This document shows positions 1 through 11,091 of a stretch of DNA of 64,000 nucleotides, one piece after another; position 1 is the stretch's first letter; each line of letters starts with the position of its first letter. The stretch spans positions 66,672,689 to 66,736,688 of the forward strand of contig OZ026628.1 in the NCBI GenBank assembly GCA_964020975.1, read 5' to 3'. The DNA is from Hermodice carunculata (lineage: Eukaryota > Annelida > Polychaeta > Eunicida > Amphinomidae). The position numbers and the translations under genes are program-made. The notes under the pieces are model-generated. The model had not been told where the DNA came from and ran no database searches. It saw nothing but the letters and a program-made list of their open reading frames with translations.

Positions 1-3000
1 TGCAGCACTGGACAGCAAATTCACATTCGGACCAACATCACTCTGTGTGGTGACAACAGCATTGATTTTCACCGACGAACTTCCGGATCGAGCTGGGGCT
101 CGCACGACAGCTGGATTTGATGATGCAATGTTCGGTACAGACTCAAAGAGATTCCTACTTGGCGACTGAGGCCTTGCAGTGAGTAGCCCTGGTTTAAATA
201 CAGGAAGAAGATTATGCTGAGCTGGTTGATTTCTGGAAGGCAATATAGATGGCGTGGCACTGGGGAGGCTTACGCTGCTAGTTATAGTGTCAATGGGACT
301 CTTACTTTTTTCTGCAACACTTGTGTTCGATGCTACATTTGTGGGTGTCACAGAACTGCTGTCAATTGAGTTACTGCTGACAGCTGAGTTACTGGTCTCT
401 GCCATGCTGACAGTAGTCACTGTGGAGGTGACTGCAACGCTCACTGTCGTAGATGTCTTACAGGGAGTTTTCTCCTTTTCCACAGCAATATTATCCATTC
501 TTGTGCTATCCACTAGAGGAGACATGGTAAAGTCAAAGTCTACAGGCATCGAGAGACTGGGCTCCGATGAAGGTGTACTGACTGGAGCACTTGGCAAGTC
601 TAGTAAAATGCTCTCCTCCACCTGGGACATATTTTTCTTACGTTTCTTACTGACAGTTAAGTCCTCTTGCATAGATTCATTTTCAGTCCGATTTTTACTT
701 TTACGATTACGCGACTTTTTACTACTGGAGGACTCTTGTGGCTGGTAAGACTCCCCCAGGCTCTCAACCTGATCAAGAACATCACAGAGTTCACTTTCGG
801 AGAAAGTTATTGTTTCTGGAAGAAGGTCCTCTGGCTTGGGTGGAGGTATTTTCTTACCACTTTGTGAGCGTTTTCTCGCATTTTTGCTGGGCGTGGGAGT
901 TGGTTTCGCTGGAACACAAGTGGTAGCAGGGGGTTCCATGAGTGGTATCTCAGGGTTGACAGGACTGGAGACCGTATTTCCAATCTGGAAGTTGGGCATG
1001 GGACTGGATTGAGCTGGGCTGGCAGCTGGTGTGCTGGTGGATACAACTTCCGGGGACTTGTGGCTCTCTTGCGCTGGTAGCTCCACTTGTTCCGGAACTT
1101 CAGCAGGCCTGTCTGTTGTTGGTTTCTCTGAAGTGGTCTCCATAGCAACTGCAGGCTGACTGATCTCCATGGCAACAGCAGTATCCAATGTTGACTCGGC
1201 ACAACTATCCAAGTCAATAACCATCTCACCTATGTCAGCCGTCAACACCCCACCGGTGTCCTCCTGAATCTCTGGCACTGGGGCACTTGACACTGGGGAC
1301 TTCTCTTTTTCTTTGTTAGCTTTTGTTTGCTTTTTGCTACTTGTATGAGATTTCGGGGTACTTTTCTGCACATTTTTAGAGTTTTTATTTGATTTTTCTA
1401 ATGTTTTTGTTTTATTTGGCTTCTGTGCACCAGATTTTGTAGGTTTAAGTCCTTTATGAGGGGAAGGAACCGATCCTTCATCAGTCTCCCCTGCACTTGT
1501 GTCAATGTGCAATGGATTATCCTCATGGGTCGAATTGTAAAATCCTCCAATTGTAGGTGATATTTCCAGTGAGGAAGAGAATATAGACTCTGCGGCCTTG
1601 GCCAAGATGTCTGTACCAGCAGTGGTGGTAGGCACTTCAGCTGTGCTAGCATGGACAGTCAAAGTTTCTTTGTTTTGCAAAGGTGCACTAGATTCAGACG
1701 TCTTTTTGTTCTTTTCCTTTTTAGCAGATTCAGTTTGGCTCTCTGTATTATTTGAGTCAGTTTCAGTGTCCGACATGGCAGGAAACAAAGGTGTGTTCCA
1801 GAGTGAAGACATTGCCTGTGGAGCAATCCCAACATTTGACATGGGATTGCTGGCATCAAATGATGGTGGCTTTGGCATCAGCATTCTATGGTTGGACTTC
1901 TTACCACCTTTCTTTGTTGCTGAATTTAGGCTACCAGACTGTCCAGGCATCGCAGTAATCAGAGGAATGGAGCTTGGGTCAAATACCATGCCCCCTGTTT
2001 GGGTAGTGGGGTTAGAGGGTGGAGCCAGGGTGAGCAGAATGGTGCCATTTGATGTTATCACTGCAGTAGCAGTCGTTGGTAAAGACTGTATACTTGATGA
2101 CGTTGGAGTTGCTGGCACTGAGCTGGGAGCTGTTGAGGATGTACCTGTCACCATGACGCTGACTGGTCCAGCTGTGCAAGGAGTCTGCTGATTGGATGCT
2201 CTGGGTGCTATGGGTAGCTGACTTCGATTGTTGACTGGCTGTCCCACTGCCGGCTGACCTATCACCATTTGGCCTGGGAGTGAGGCTCCCATCACTGGAC
2301 CTGCAGCTCTGACCACTCCTGGGGGCATCATTCCTTGAAGAGCAGCTGGAGGTGGGGTCATTGCTTGTTGGTCCACCATTAACCCCAACGTAGCTTGGTT
2401 AAACATGCCTTGAGGCCCTCCAGGGGGTTGGGAACTAGGTCCAGGCTGCCTGATGCTGGAGCTGACAGTTGTGGTGGAGCTACTAGTTGCAGCACATGCG
2501 ATGCTAGCCCTTGACACACCCAGCATCATGGGACTTGGTTGACCTTGGTTTGAAGAGACCTGGCCAACGATTCCTGTCCCCGGTATACCAGATAATTGAG
2601 ATGCTTGTGCGATCAGATTTGTCATGGCCACTGACGGGTTGTTTTGCTGTACTACAGGAGTGCGATCCACAGCAACATCTGGTTGACACACGTTTGAAAC
2701 TTTCTCAGTCTGCTGACAAATGTTACCTGCCACATTCTGACCTTGTTTGGTACGGGCTGGATGTGATCCAGTGGTCTTACCCAGAGCTGCTTTCTCTTGT
2801 GCTGTCTGCCCTTGTGGGGTCGGACATGGGACTCCAATAGCTTGGCCACCCCCAATAGCAATCTGGTTTGCATTAGGTCTCGTCTGGTCCATATTAGATT
2901 TAGCTGATTCACCAGAGTGCATCATCTGCTGCGGTGCCTTGTTGACCGTCATCAGAAGACCAGTTGCGCCATCTTGTACAGCGCTTCCCATATCTTGGGG

Positions 3001-5219
3001 CAACATCATTCCTGCCGCTGGGCCATTTACTTGCAGCCCCCCGGTGGCCATTCCTTGATTCTGAGGGAACATAGTTGGTGCCATGGAGGTTCCGGGCCCA
3101 CTGGAAGGTTTCCCAACTGCCATCATGGATCCCATCTGACTGTTCACTGGATTTCCCGGCATTACCAAACCATTTCCATTGACTGACGACTGAAACAGTA
3201 ACTGGGGCTGGGTAACCACTGGCACAACTTGACCATTTGGTAAAATAAGTGCAGACGGCAGCTGGTTTGGATGGCTTGGGGTTGTATTGACAGTGATGAA
3301 ACCCCCTTGCTGGTTCATCCCTGGGGTGGGTGTGGCCCCTGTGCCTGCCTGTGTGTGAGCTGAAGCACCATGGTTAGTCATGCCCCCTGGTGGTTGCATC
3401 CCATTTATCGTCTGGGGACCAGGTTGTTGGCTTGGAACCATCTGCATCAGCGGCTGTGATTGGCCACCTGCCATGGCCAGATGTGCTTGTGATTGGGTAC
3501 CAGTTGCCATGGAAACTGGACACTGCATAACCTGTGATTGGCCAGATACAATTTGAGTGGGCATTCCAGGAGTGCTGGAGGCAGAGCCAGGAAGAACTGA
3601 TTGGATTGGATTGACAGCTGTATTTGCATTTTGTGCAGAGCCGCTGTTGGTGGCCTCTTGTGACTGGCTGACACTTGAATGTACCACTGTTTGTGCACTA
3701 TTTACTAGAGTTGTATTTGCAATTCCACCCAGAATTCCAGCCACTTTTGCCGCCTCAGAGCCAGACACAGCCATACCGGTCTCTGACACTTGTAAACTTG
3801 TCCGTAAACCTGAAAGCTGGCTTCCCATAGAGTTGGACAGACTTGATGCATATGAGACACTTGAGTTCTGTGACGCTAGCTGAGGCATCAAGAAAGCTTG
3901 GGGTTGTCCTATCACACCACTATTCAATTTTTCACCATTTTCTGACTTTCCCGATGCAATACTCGTGGCCATGTTAGGCAATCCCATCAGCATTCCTTGA
4001 TTCATATGCGGCAACATTGCTGGGTCATTTAACAGAATAAGCTGTCCATTTTGCAAGACCAGCGTTCCCTGCAAGGAACCATAAGGCTGTTGGGCAGACA
4101 AGGCAGTCATCGGCATGTTTGGGTTCTGTGGCAAAAAAGGCATTCCAGGCACCTGGCCCATGCTGGGCATAGAACTGAAACCAGTCTGATGGGTGGACAT
4201 TATAGGAATGTTTAAGGACTGAGTCACTGAAGTCAGCCCATTTGCATGCGTCATGGCTGTGCTTGAAGAAGAAGCCACCTGGGTGGATGCTGAGGCATTC
4301 GAGTCATTTGAAGACACCGCTGTTGATACCGGCTGTATCTGCATAGACAAATTGTTTGACATGTGACCTGACATTGTCTGATTAAGTGTTCCAACACCAA
4401 ACGAAGGTGCCATGGTCGTAATTAACGCGTTTGTGCCTATCGTGGAGGCCACAGTTCTGTTATATGTACACACAGAGGTATCTGAAGGTGAACTTGTAGC
4501 ACTAGATGCTGCACTGCTTCCAGCCACATGCCCCAGCACTCCTCTGTCTAGACTCGACTCTAAGGACACATTGGTATTGCTGTTTGCTTGCATCCATGGT
4601 GCTGCACCCGGAGAGGGATAGAACAGTCCATTGGGAGCTATTCCAGGACCCAGAGGCATGCCCTGGTTCAACATAGGTCCAAAAGGCATAAGTCCACCTG
4701 GAGGTGCCAGTAACTGATTAGTTCCTGGTAGCAACAATGGCCCTCCACCTGGAATTCCTGTCGCCTGGGCAACTTGGTTGAGATGTGGAGGCAAGACACC
4801 AGGTGGCAGCATGTGACTGGCATGACCCATCACTGGAGGCATTACGCTGGTCATACCAGTACTGGCTGTCACCACCATGTCCATCCCAAATGAGGCACTG
4901 GCTTCATAACTGTCCTGTGAGGAGGCACTTGGGGCATTTTCCATGCGTTTTAGCTGTTCACTGACCAAATTTCCTTTGTTTCTCTTCTTTGCTGGTTTCG
5001 CCGGGGCAACTGTAGTCTGAGGTTCATTACTCTGTTTGTCTCCAGACACATCCACGTTGCCTGGAGAGCCGGTTACTGCCTCAGTATATGCAGCCCCATG
5101 GACTACTGTGGTACCTTCAGTTTGAGTTTCATTCGCCATCATGGTGGCCGCCAGTTGTGCCAGGTTGGCGGACCCAGACATACGTTGTCGCCACGTTGCC
5201 GCAAGGTTGTTCTGGACAC
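1..5219 (-). CDS. USF3: USF3 giant terminal exon (partial)
   Basis: Large exon of a USF3 (KIAA2018) orthologue, a nuclear bHLH-zipper transcription factor. Reading leftward from the acceptor AG at 5221-5220, the frame stays open for about 1,739 codons and leaves the window with no stop. The join from the exon at 9097 keeps phase 1 and gives LLQKG-VQNNLAATW. Composition is low complexity: Gln, Pro, Gly, Met, Ser and Thr dominate the first ~1,100 residues. Lys-rich patches follow (KGGKKSNHR near 1,890; KNARKRSQSGKK near 850-890; KKSRNRKSKN near 690-720). Ordered-looking islands are LQNGQLILLND (about 4,025-4,060), DILAKAAESIFSS (1,570-1,611) and LPETITFSESELCDVL (775-822). From memory, human USF3 (about 2,245 residues) also packs most of its length into one such exon and has comparable islands (LNGQLFALQ, DIVALAARAIF). 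The long disordered body suggests a co-regulator surface, which is inference. The 3' end and stop lie left of the window. Confidence 0.93.
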
Positions 5220-6021
5220 CTGCAAAAATCACACATAAACACTTAGTGAGCACTTATTAGGCTAAAAACACTTATTCAATTACTGCTCATTGAGCTTGTT
5301 TGTCAACCTTTTGGGTGCTGGAAACAATCGTCCCACTACATTATTATAACAACTTTCAAATTCTTCACATAACCCACTAAACACTTCTTTGGCCCAGAAC
5401 TTTATTTACTTTCTTTCTGCAAATATGCAGGGTAAGGGCAAACAAAATTAACATCGATATTCAAGGCCAATCTCACTTCTTTTTCCTTTCAGAAAAATCC
5501 ATACACGTGAAAACAAAAAGCTGCCTGCACAGCTACTTGCTCCTGCCTCGGATCTTTTTTGGCCGTTCGTAATAAGGGCCATGCTGTATTTGTCGCACTG
5601 TTTGCACCTGTGTTGGCCACTCTTTAAAAAGTCTATATACTGTGTTAGTCACACCACTTGCACTTATGTTGAGATGCGCAACTTGAATGAGCAATGACAT
5701 GTCACCATTTTTTCACCATTGGCTACATGCCCAGGTGGCTGTCTGAGTTCCGAGTGATGCCTCTTCAGACTGTGGCTATAGTCAGTGAAGGGGAATCATT
5801 CAGAATTGAGATGGCCAACCGTGGCTGCAAGTTGTAGATTTGTATTTTTGTACAGATATACTATTTCTGGGTTGGCTGGTACGTATTTGAGTAGTGTCAT
5901 CCCAAGTTGTTTATCAAAGCACTAAGCATGTAAGTAGACGAAAGACCACGGTAGAGCAGGTCCAAACCTAATTTTGGAAAGTGTGCATGGCTGAACTCGT
6001 CCACGGGTGACTTGTACAGGT
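5220..6021. other. USF3 intron, no feature seen
   Basis: Intron between the giant exon and the coiled-coil exon. This 0.8 kb is ordinary AT-rich sequence. I see no coding signal or repeat copy here. Confidence 0.6.
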
Positions 6022-6068
6022 CATGAAACACACCCTCAGCAAAATTTAAAGGATCCCAACTTCCTCTA

Positions 6069-6971
6069 CCGTAAAACCTCCCTATACCGCACATCCTTGG
6101 GACCGGCAAAAAGTGTTCAGTATAGTGAGGTGTTCAGCATAGGGAGGTTTGCTTACATTCACTAGTAGATTTTATCGGCGGCGTTTGGACATTTTGGCGG
6201 CAGTGGGCGGTGGATGGCGGCGACCAGCGGCGGTCGGCGGCGATCGCCGCTGGTGGCCGCAGACCGCCGCACACATTCTCACCTGCTGTGGAGTCTCAAC
6301 AGGAATGGGCGGCGGTGGGCGGCGATACTGCCTATTGCCGCCGACCGCCGCCCTGGGCCGCAGAACGCCGCTCATCGCCGCCTTCTGCCGCAGACAAACT
6401 CAAATCAGTCCAAGGAGCATCTGTTTCTTTCAGTTGTAAGCTAAGAGAAAAATCTATGCACCTTTTTAACAAATGTGTGCACTTATGGACCCAGGCTGGG
6501 TGACAATAAAAGTCAATATGTATATATACATACACACACAATGTAGGACTATCTACTATATGCACACACACACTGTGTATGGGTGTGTGTATATATATAT
6601 ATTTGTTCTCTTAGCTTACAACTGAAAGAAACAGATGCTCCCTGGACTGATTTGAGTTTGTCTGCGGCAGAAGGCGGCGATGAGCGGCGTTCTGCGGCCC
6701 AGGGCGGAGGTCGGCGGCGATAGGCAGTATCGCCAGCCATTCCTGTTGAGACTCCACAGCAGGTGAGAATGTGTGCAGCGGTCTGCGGCCACCAGCGGCA
6801 ATCGCCGCCGACCGCCGCTTGTCGACGCCATCCACCGCTGGTCGCCGCTGTCCACCGCCCACCGCCGCCGTTAAAATCTACTAGTGATTAGAAGTATATA
6901 TTTGGGACCAAGAAATTGTGTTCAGTATAGAGAGCCGTTCGTTATGGTGTTCGGTTGGAGAGGTTTTACTG
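6069..6971. mobile_element. pogo/Tc1-like MITE with nested element
   Basis: The ends are imperfect terminal inverted repeats, CCGTAAAACCTCCC on the left and CAGTAAAACCTCTCC on the other strand at the right. A TA flanks each side (6067-6068 and 6972-6973). The uninterrupted repeat near 32,332 has a single TA at this point, which supports a TA target duplication. Without the nested insertion the element is about 173 bp. The TIR style AGTAAAACCTC is familiar from pogo/Tigger-type MITEs. Confidence 0.8.
6160..6886. mobile_element. CACTA-like fold-back MITE
   Basis: A 727-bp element nested in the pogo-like MITE. It starts CACTAGTAGATTTTA and ends with its reverse complement, flanked by the 3-bp duplication ATT (6157-6159 and 6887-6889). 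CACTA termini with 2-3 bp duplications define the EnSpm/CACTA superfamily. The two arms (6160-~6445 and ~6605-6886) are inverted copies over nearly their full length and rich in GGCGGC-type runs. The spacer holds (CA)n and (TA)n. The open frames in the arms are by-products of the GC-rich triplets. It encodes no transposase. Confidence 0.85.
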
Positions 6972-7064
6972 TATTTTCTTTTTGCTAATTTTGCAAAATA
7001 GAGCTAAAAATTTGACTGTCTTTCAGGTTTGGGCCCTCTGAAAAAATTCCTAACAGAAACACTG

Positions 7065-7700
7065 ATGGCAGCAATACATGTACTGTTATTGACTTCTTGC
7101 CACAGAAAAAACACAACTGCGCCAAGCAGATATTAGGCAATACTTCTGTACATATCTTACTTTGCCATCCAGTAATGTATGGAGCAGTAAGGTGCCGACA
7201 AATGGCACTCTTCTGGTCTAAAACCATATTTATTCAATGTTCAAGGGCGAATTATCATTTGCTATAGTGAAATTCAACAGAAGTGACTCACTCACTGTAG
7301 ATAACTTGACCTAAACATTGTTACAACTAAATTGTGATGTGCCTGCATCAGGGACGTAGCGCATAAAGACATAGACAAAATCAAATGGACGCGAGGGATG
7401 TTTGAGTGTACATTACACGCAACATTGGATAACTACAATGAAGGTAAACAAACATGGCACACAAGGTTGATGTTGAAAGTAGACCTAAGGCACTTGTTTT
7501 TTGTGATGAAGACGGAATTCAGCATATGATAAACAAAATAGGTCACTTGTGATTTTGCCCACCAACACTGATCCCTTGTGAGAGAAAAATTGTAACTCAC
7601 TCTGTGAGTGTAATGTAACATTTTCTATGTACACTCTAATGTACACTGCCATGGAACATTTTCTTTGTACACTGGCTAATGTCAGAAATGAAAGGTAACG
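7065..7700. other. Intron, no feature seen
   Basis: AT-rich intron sequence with no recognised gene or repeat. Confidence 0.5.
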
Positions 7701-8086
7701 CAGTGTTTGTAACAATGATTGACAACAGATCCTGCTTTTCTGGGTTAGGTGTCACAGCATTGTGAATGTGGTATCTTTGATGCCAACACCCACAGAACTG
7801 GAGTATTTTAGCCAATTTTAAAGCTTTTATGACATCAAATTTAACTGAAGCATTCCTTGTTAAGATAAATTGCCATCTGTGAGTTATCTTTGCCCTGTTG
7901 TCAGAGCTACAGAAACTCTAACAACATGTAAACATGCTAAAATTAACATACATTTTTTTTCTGTTTTTATGAGTTTGAGGCAAAATATCCTACAAATTTG
8001 AGCTTTTTCACTCAAAATCCTACTAAATCCTACAATTATTTCCAAATCCTACAAAAGTAGGAAAATCCTACTTGTTACAAACACTG
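7701..8086. mobile_element. hAT-like MITE
   Basis: A perfect 15-bp terminal inverted repeat, CAGTGTTTGTAACAA (7701-7715) and its complement (8072-8086), bounds 386 bp. Flanks GGTAACG and GGTAATG are compatible with a degraded 8-bp duplication. The right half is packed with AAATCCTAC motifs, the kind of subterminal repeats hAT elements carry. No ORF. Confidence 0.65.
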
Positions 8087-9096
8087 GTAATGTTTGCAGT
8101 GCCCAGACTTTGTCAGTGCCAGACTGGTATGAAATCAGATCTTGGCCTGCTATCTTTCATATTTTTCCTCCAGGTAAGTGTCCTATATTTGTCTTGAGTT
8201 TAAGCTCTAATGTCCTATATTTGTCCTCCATTTTTTACAAAAACTTGTACTGTATTTTATTTATATTTCCAATGGGAGTCAGTTAAAAGCCTGCTTATTC
8301 ACCATACACTATAAATTGCTTTATTTTCGCGTGTACAAACTTTCACGGTTTTTTTTATTTTTGATGTTTCACTGAAGTCTGAATTTCACTGTTTTGGACA
8401 TAATTCCTATTCGAACAATTTTAAATTATTGTTTCACTTCGTTTTTATTTTCACGGTCTGAAATCAATGTTTTTTTGTTTTTTTTTCTTCTTAGCGATGT
8501 CTTGTTAACATCATCACGCTGGAAATCAGTACAACGAGCCGAAATAAAAAAATATGATTTTACAATTATGTTTGTTTTTAATTTGTAGATTTCGTATACC
8601 ATGTAAAATAATGCTGGTCTAATCATTTTGTGTCTGTGCAGGTCTTCGCTTCCTGTCCCTGAAATGTGAAATGGCATTTTGAACGTTGGCATCTCTGCGA
8701 AAAATGAAATAACTTTTTTGAATGTATCTTAATTTTAAATACAATTTGCCACACCGTTATCTTGACTATGTCTTTTATGACATTTAAGTGACACATTACT
8801 ACAACCACTCGTAAAAGTCATCTTTATCGATCACATTGGCATGTATCTGTATACATATATGCAAATGTGTTTTGTTACAATTTTTTATTTTCTATATTTG
8901 CATGTGAAGTACTTACCTTTTGTAAGTCAACTTATTCTATGTATATCTGAAAACATCAGCAGGGGACCTGACTTCTTTCACAAAAGTGTTAAATCGTATG
9001 TAGAACTGGTTTTTGTATTCATGTTACCTTTATCAAATTGACCCAAGAAAAAATAAAAAAGCATCAAAGAATCATAAACAAGCAGAGCAGACACAC
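8087..9096. other. Intron, no feature seen
   Basis: AT-rich intron with a purine/pyrimidine-skewed stretch around 8,330-8,580. No gene or clear repeat. Confidence 0.5.
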
Positions 9097-9180
9097 CTTT
9101 TTGTAACAGCATATCGGACAAGCAGGCATTTTTTACTTTGAGTTCTTCCACTTGCTTCCGTAATTTCTTGATCTCCTCGG
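9097..9180 (-). CDS. USF3: USF3 coiled-coil exon
   Basis: 84-bp internal exon continuing the zipper. The acceptor AG is at 9182-9181 (pyrimidine-rich TATTTCACAG) and the donor GT at 9096-9095 (G|GTGTGT). The exon enters with two bases that complete a GCC codon and leaves in phase 1, matching both neighbours. The product is (A)EEIKKLRKQVEELKVKN followed by ACLSDMLLQK, a heptad-type coiled coil. The block AEEIKKLRKQ is, from memory, shared exactly with human USF3, which is the main basis for naming the gene. Confidence 0.95.
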
Positions 9181-9288
9181 CTGTGAAATAGGACAATAAA
9201 TACATGTAATTCAACAGGTTGACATCATACAGAGTCTGCACATCAACATGGGCTTCACCCACTGCACACAGTGTTCAAACGATCAGTC

Positions 9289-9308
9289 GGGGGGGGGGGG
9301 GGGGGGGG
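9289..9308. repeat. Poly-G tract (20 bp)
   Basis: Uninterrupted run of 20 G just upstream of the 21-bp tandem array. Similar G or C runs occur near 26,617, 32,770, 46,960, 58,180 and 59,795. Confidence 0.9.
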
Positions 9309-9330
9309 AGGAGACCTTGAACAAGTTTAG

Positions 9331-9540
9331 TGACTAGTGTTAACTCTTTAGTGACTAGTGTTAACTCTTTAGTGACTGGTGTTAACTCTTTAGTGACTAG
9401 TGTTAACTCTTTAGTGACTAGTGTTAACTCTTTAGTGACAAGTTTTAACTGTTTAGTGACTAGTGTTAACTCTTTAGTGACTAGTCTTAACTCTTTAGTG
9501 ACTAGTGTTAACTCATTAGTGACTAGTGTTAACTCTTTCA
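9331..9540. repeat. 21-bp tandem array, 10 units
   Basis: Units start every 21 bp exactly at 9331, 9352 and so on to 9520, with no indels. The consensus is TGACTAGTGTTAACTCTTTA plus G. The last unit runs directly into the piggyBac-like MITE end TTAACTCTTTCAGTG. Because 21 is a multiple of three, both strands read as heptapeptide repeats (TSVNSLV and TLVTKEL). These are not genes. Confidence 0.95.
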
Positions 9541-9761
9541 GTGCCAAACTTTGGACCGTATTAACAGCTTGTCTCGGTGCGCATTGGGCACAATGTGTTG
9601 AATGCGCGCCCAGAAAAGCTCTTGACCTGGGAAATTTTTTCCAGAATTATAGGCATGCTGGTACTTGACTGAAGTCTTTTTACAAGGAGCACAAATCTGG
9701 GATCCTTATGGTAATTTAGACCACTTTGACTTAAGTCGTGCTTGGCACTGAAAGAGTTTAA
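9529..9761. mobile_element. piggyBac-like MITE
   Basis: A 233-bp element with ends CTCTTTCAGTGCCAA and its complement, each beside TTAA (9529-9532 and 9758-9761), as in the piggyBac superfamily. A diverged relative lies at 59,243-59,499. No ORF. Its left end is fused to the 21-bp array. Confidence 0.75.
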
Positions 9762-11091
9762 TGAAAATGGTGTCAAGACTTTGTTTTGAATGATTAAAAT
9801 GCCAAAAGCCTGGAGACGGGCCGTTCACGCTTGTCACTAAATGTCTGACATGCCTTTGTATGACATCATCTGACCTGGGTATATGATCTTGATAGGTCTC
9901 ATCTGCAATTCCCAGTCAAGATGTTTTTCATTACTGTTGAAATTAGTTGAAAAGCTGAAGCAGACAACATTTGACTACCAGCTGGTTTTGGCCGGTTTAA
10001 GGGGGAAAGGGTTAAAAGCATGGCCCCACTGCCATTTTTTCCCCTACAAACTCACACATCACATTCATTATTTCTGGGACCTATTTGTTCAAATTTGGCA
10101 TTCTGGGGAACAATTTTGTGTAGAATGCAATGACATGGTGAACTTGCCAATTCCAAAAATATTTGTTGTCTCACATAGAAATATTTATCACCAAAGGAAA
10201 AATAGTCAATAAACATCTACAACTGGCATTTGGAAACCCCAACAGGATCCCAGGCAAACAGTTTTAGGGTCATCATGTTCATATCAAATACATGCTGTCC
10301 TCATTGTTATGCCTAATATTCGTGCATGGGAAGCTAAGTGTGCCACCACTTCATCAGGCTTTGACACCTATTTAAGGACAGAGGACAACGAAAATGATAG
10401 TAAAACGTCATCCGTTAACCTGCAACAAAGTACCCTGTAGTGGAAGGTAAGTGATTGCTGAAGTACAAACGACTCCAAATGTGGACATGAGCCTCAACAC
10501 TAATCTGAGGGAGTCTGACAAAGCACCACTGACAAAACTTGAGGAAAAAGTTTACACTAAGCTGACAAGGCGGAAATTAAATCATACAAGTGAAAAGGCG
10601 ACTGTTGTTTGCAAAACTTGTAGCCAGGCAAGTATATTACTTATTACATTCAAATGCTTTTTTATTGGTTATAGATAGTTTGTGGTTAAAATTAAAGCGG
10701 TGTCATTAAAAACATACAAACCTCTGTACAAAAAGTATATAAGAAGGTTAAATTATGGACAGAATATAATTAAACAAGAGGCATACAGTGTTTTCTTTGA
10801 CAAACATTTACTCATTTTCCTTCTCAAGACGAACTGTATCAATTTTATGCACTTCGAAAAGTTTCATGTACATGTAGAAAATAACACAAGGTATAAAGTT
10901 GTAAAACATGCGACTTTGTCTGTTTGCAGCAAATTACAATGAGAAAAATGCGAAAAGCAAGGAAGCATTCCATTTATGCACTGACAGCTCTGACTAAAAA
11001 ACCGAGCCCCAGAACTGTCACAGATGAGACAAGTAATACATCACTTAGCTGTATGCATAAAAACACACACAAGCAAAAAAAAAAAAAAAAA
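9762..11091. other. Intron, no feature seen
   Basis: No repeat copy or coding sequence recognised. It ends in an A-rich run (about 11,075-11,092) next to the family A element. Confidence 0.5.

Larger units (their letters stand above)
6022..7064. mobile_element. Old hAT-like MITE copy, interrupted
   Basis: The segments 6022-6068 and 6972-7064 together match the uninterrupted repeat at 32,290-32,422 (CCCTCAGCAAAATTTAAAGG on the left, CCTAACAGAAACACTG on the right). This copy is split by the 0.9-kb insertion at 6069-6971. The right end CACTG and the CAGTGTTTCTG form on the other strand suggest hAT-type ends. The left end is diverged or truncated. Confidence 0.7.

Noticed and set aside
254-4621. 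Plus-strand frames and other-frame minus-strand frames over the first 5 kb
   Set aside because: Shadows of the real minus-strand USF3 exon, which is open throughout in its own frame.
6149-6862. Several Arg/Pro/Ala-rich open frames on both strands
   Set aside because: They lie in the inverted GC-rich arms of the CACTA-like element and mirror each other.
9331-9540. CRISPR-like regular repeat
   Set aside because: The units abut with no spacers, and the genome is animal.
9275-9668. Two open frames with heptapeptide repeats (TSVNSLV and TLVTKEL)
   Set aside because: Both come from the 21-bp tandem array, whose period is a multiple of three. There is no start context or homology.
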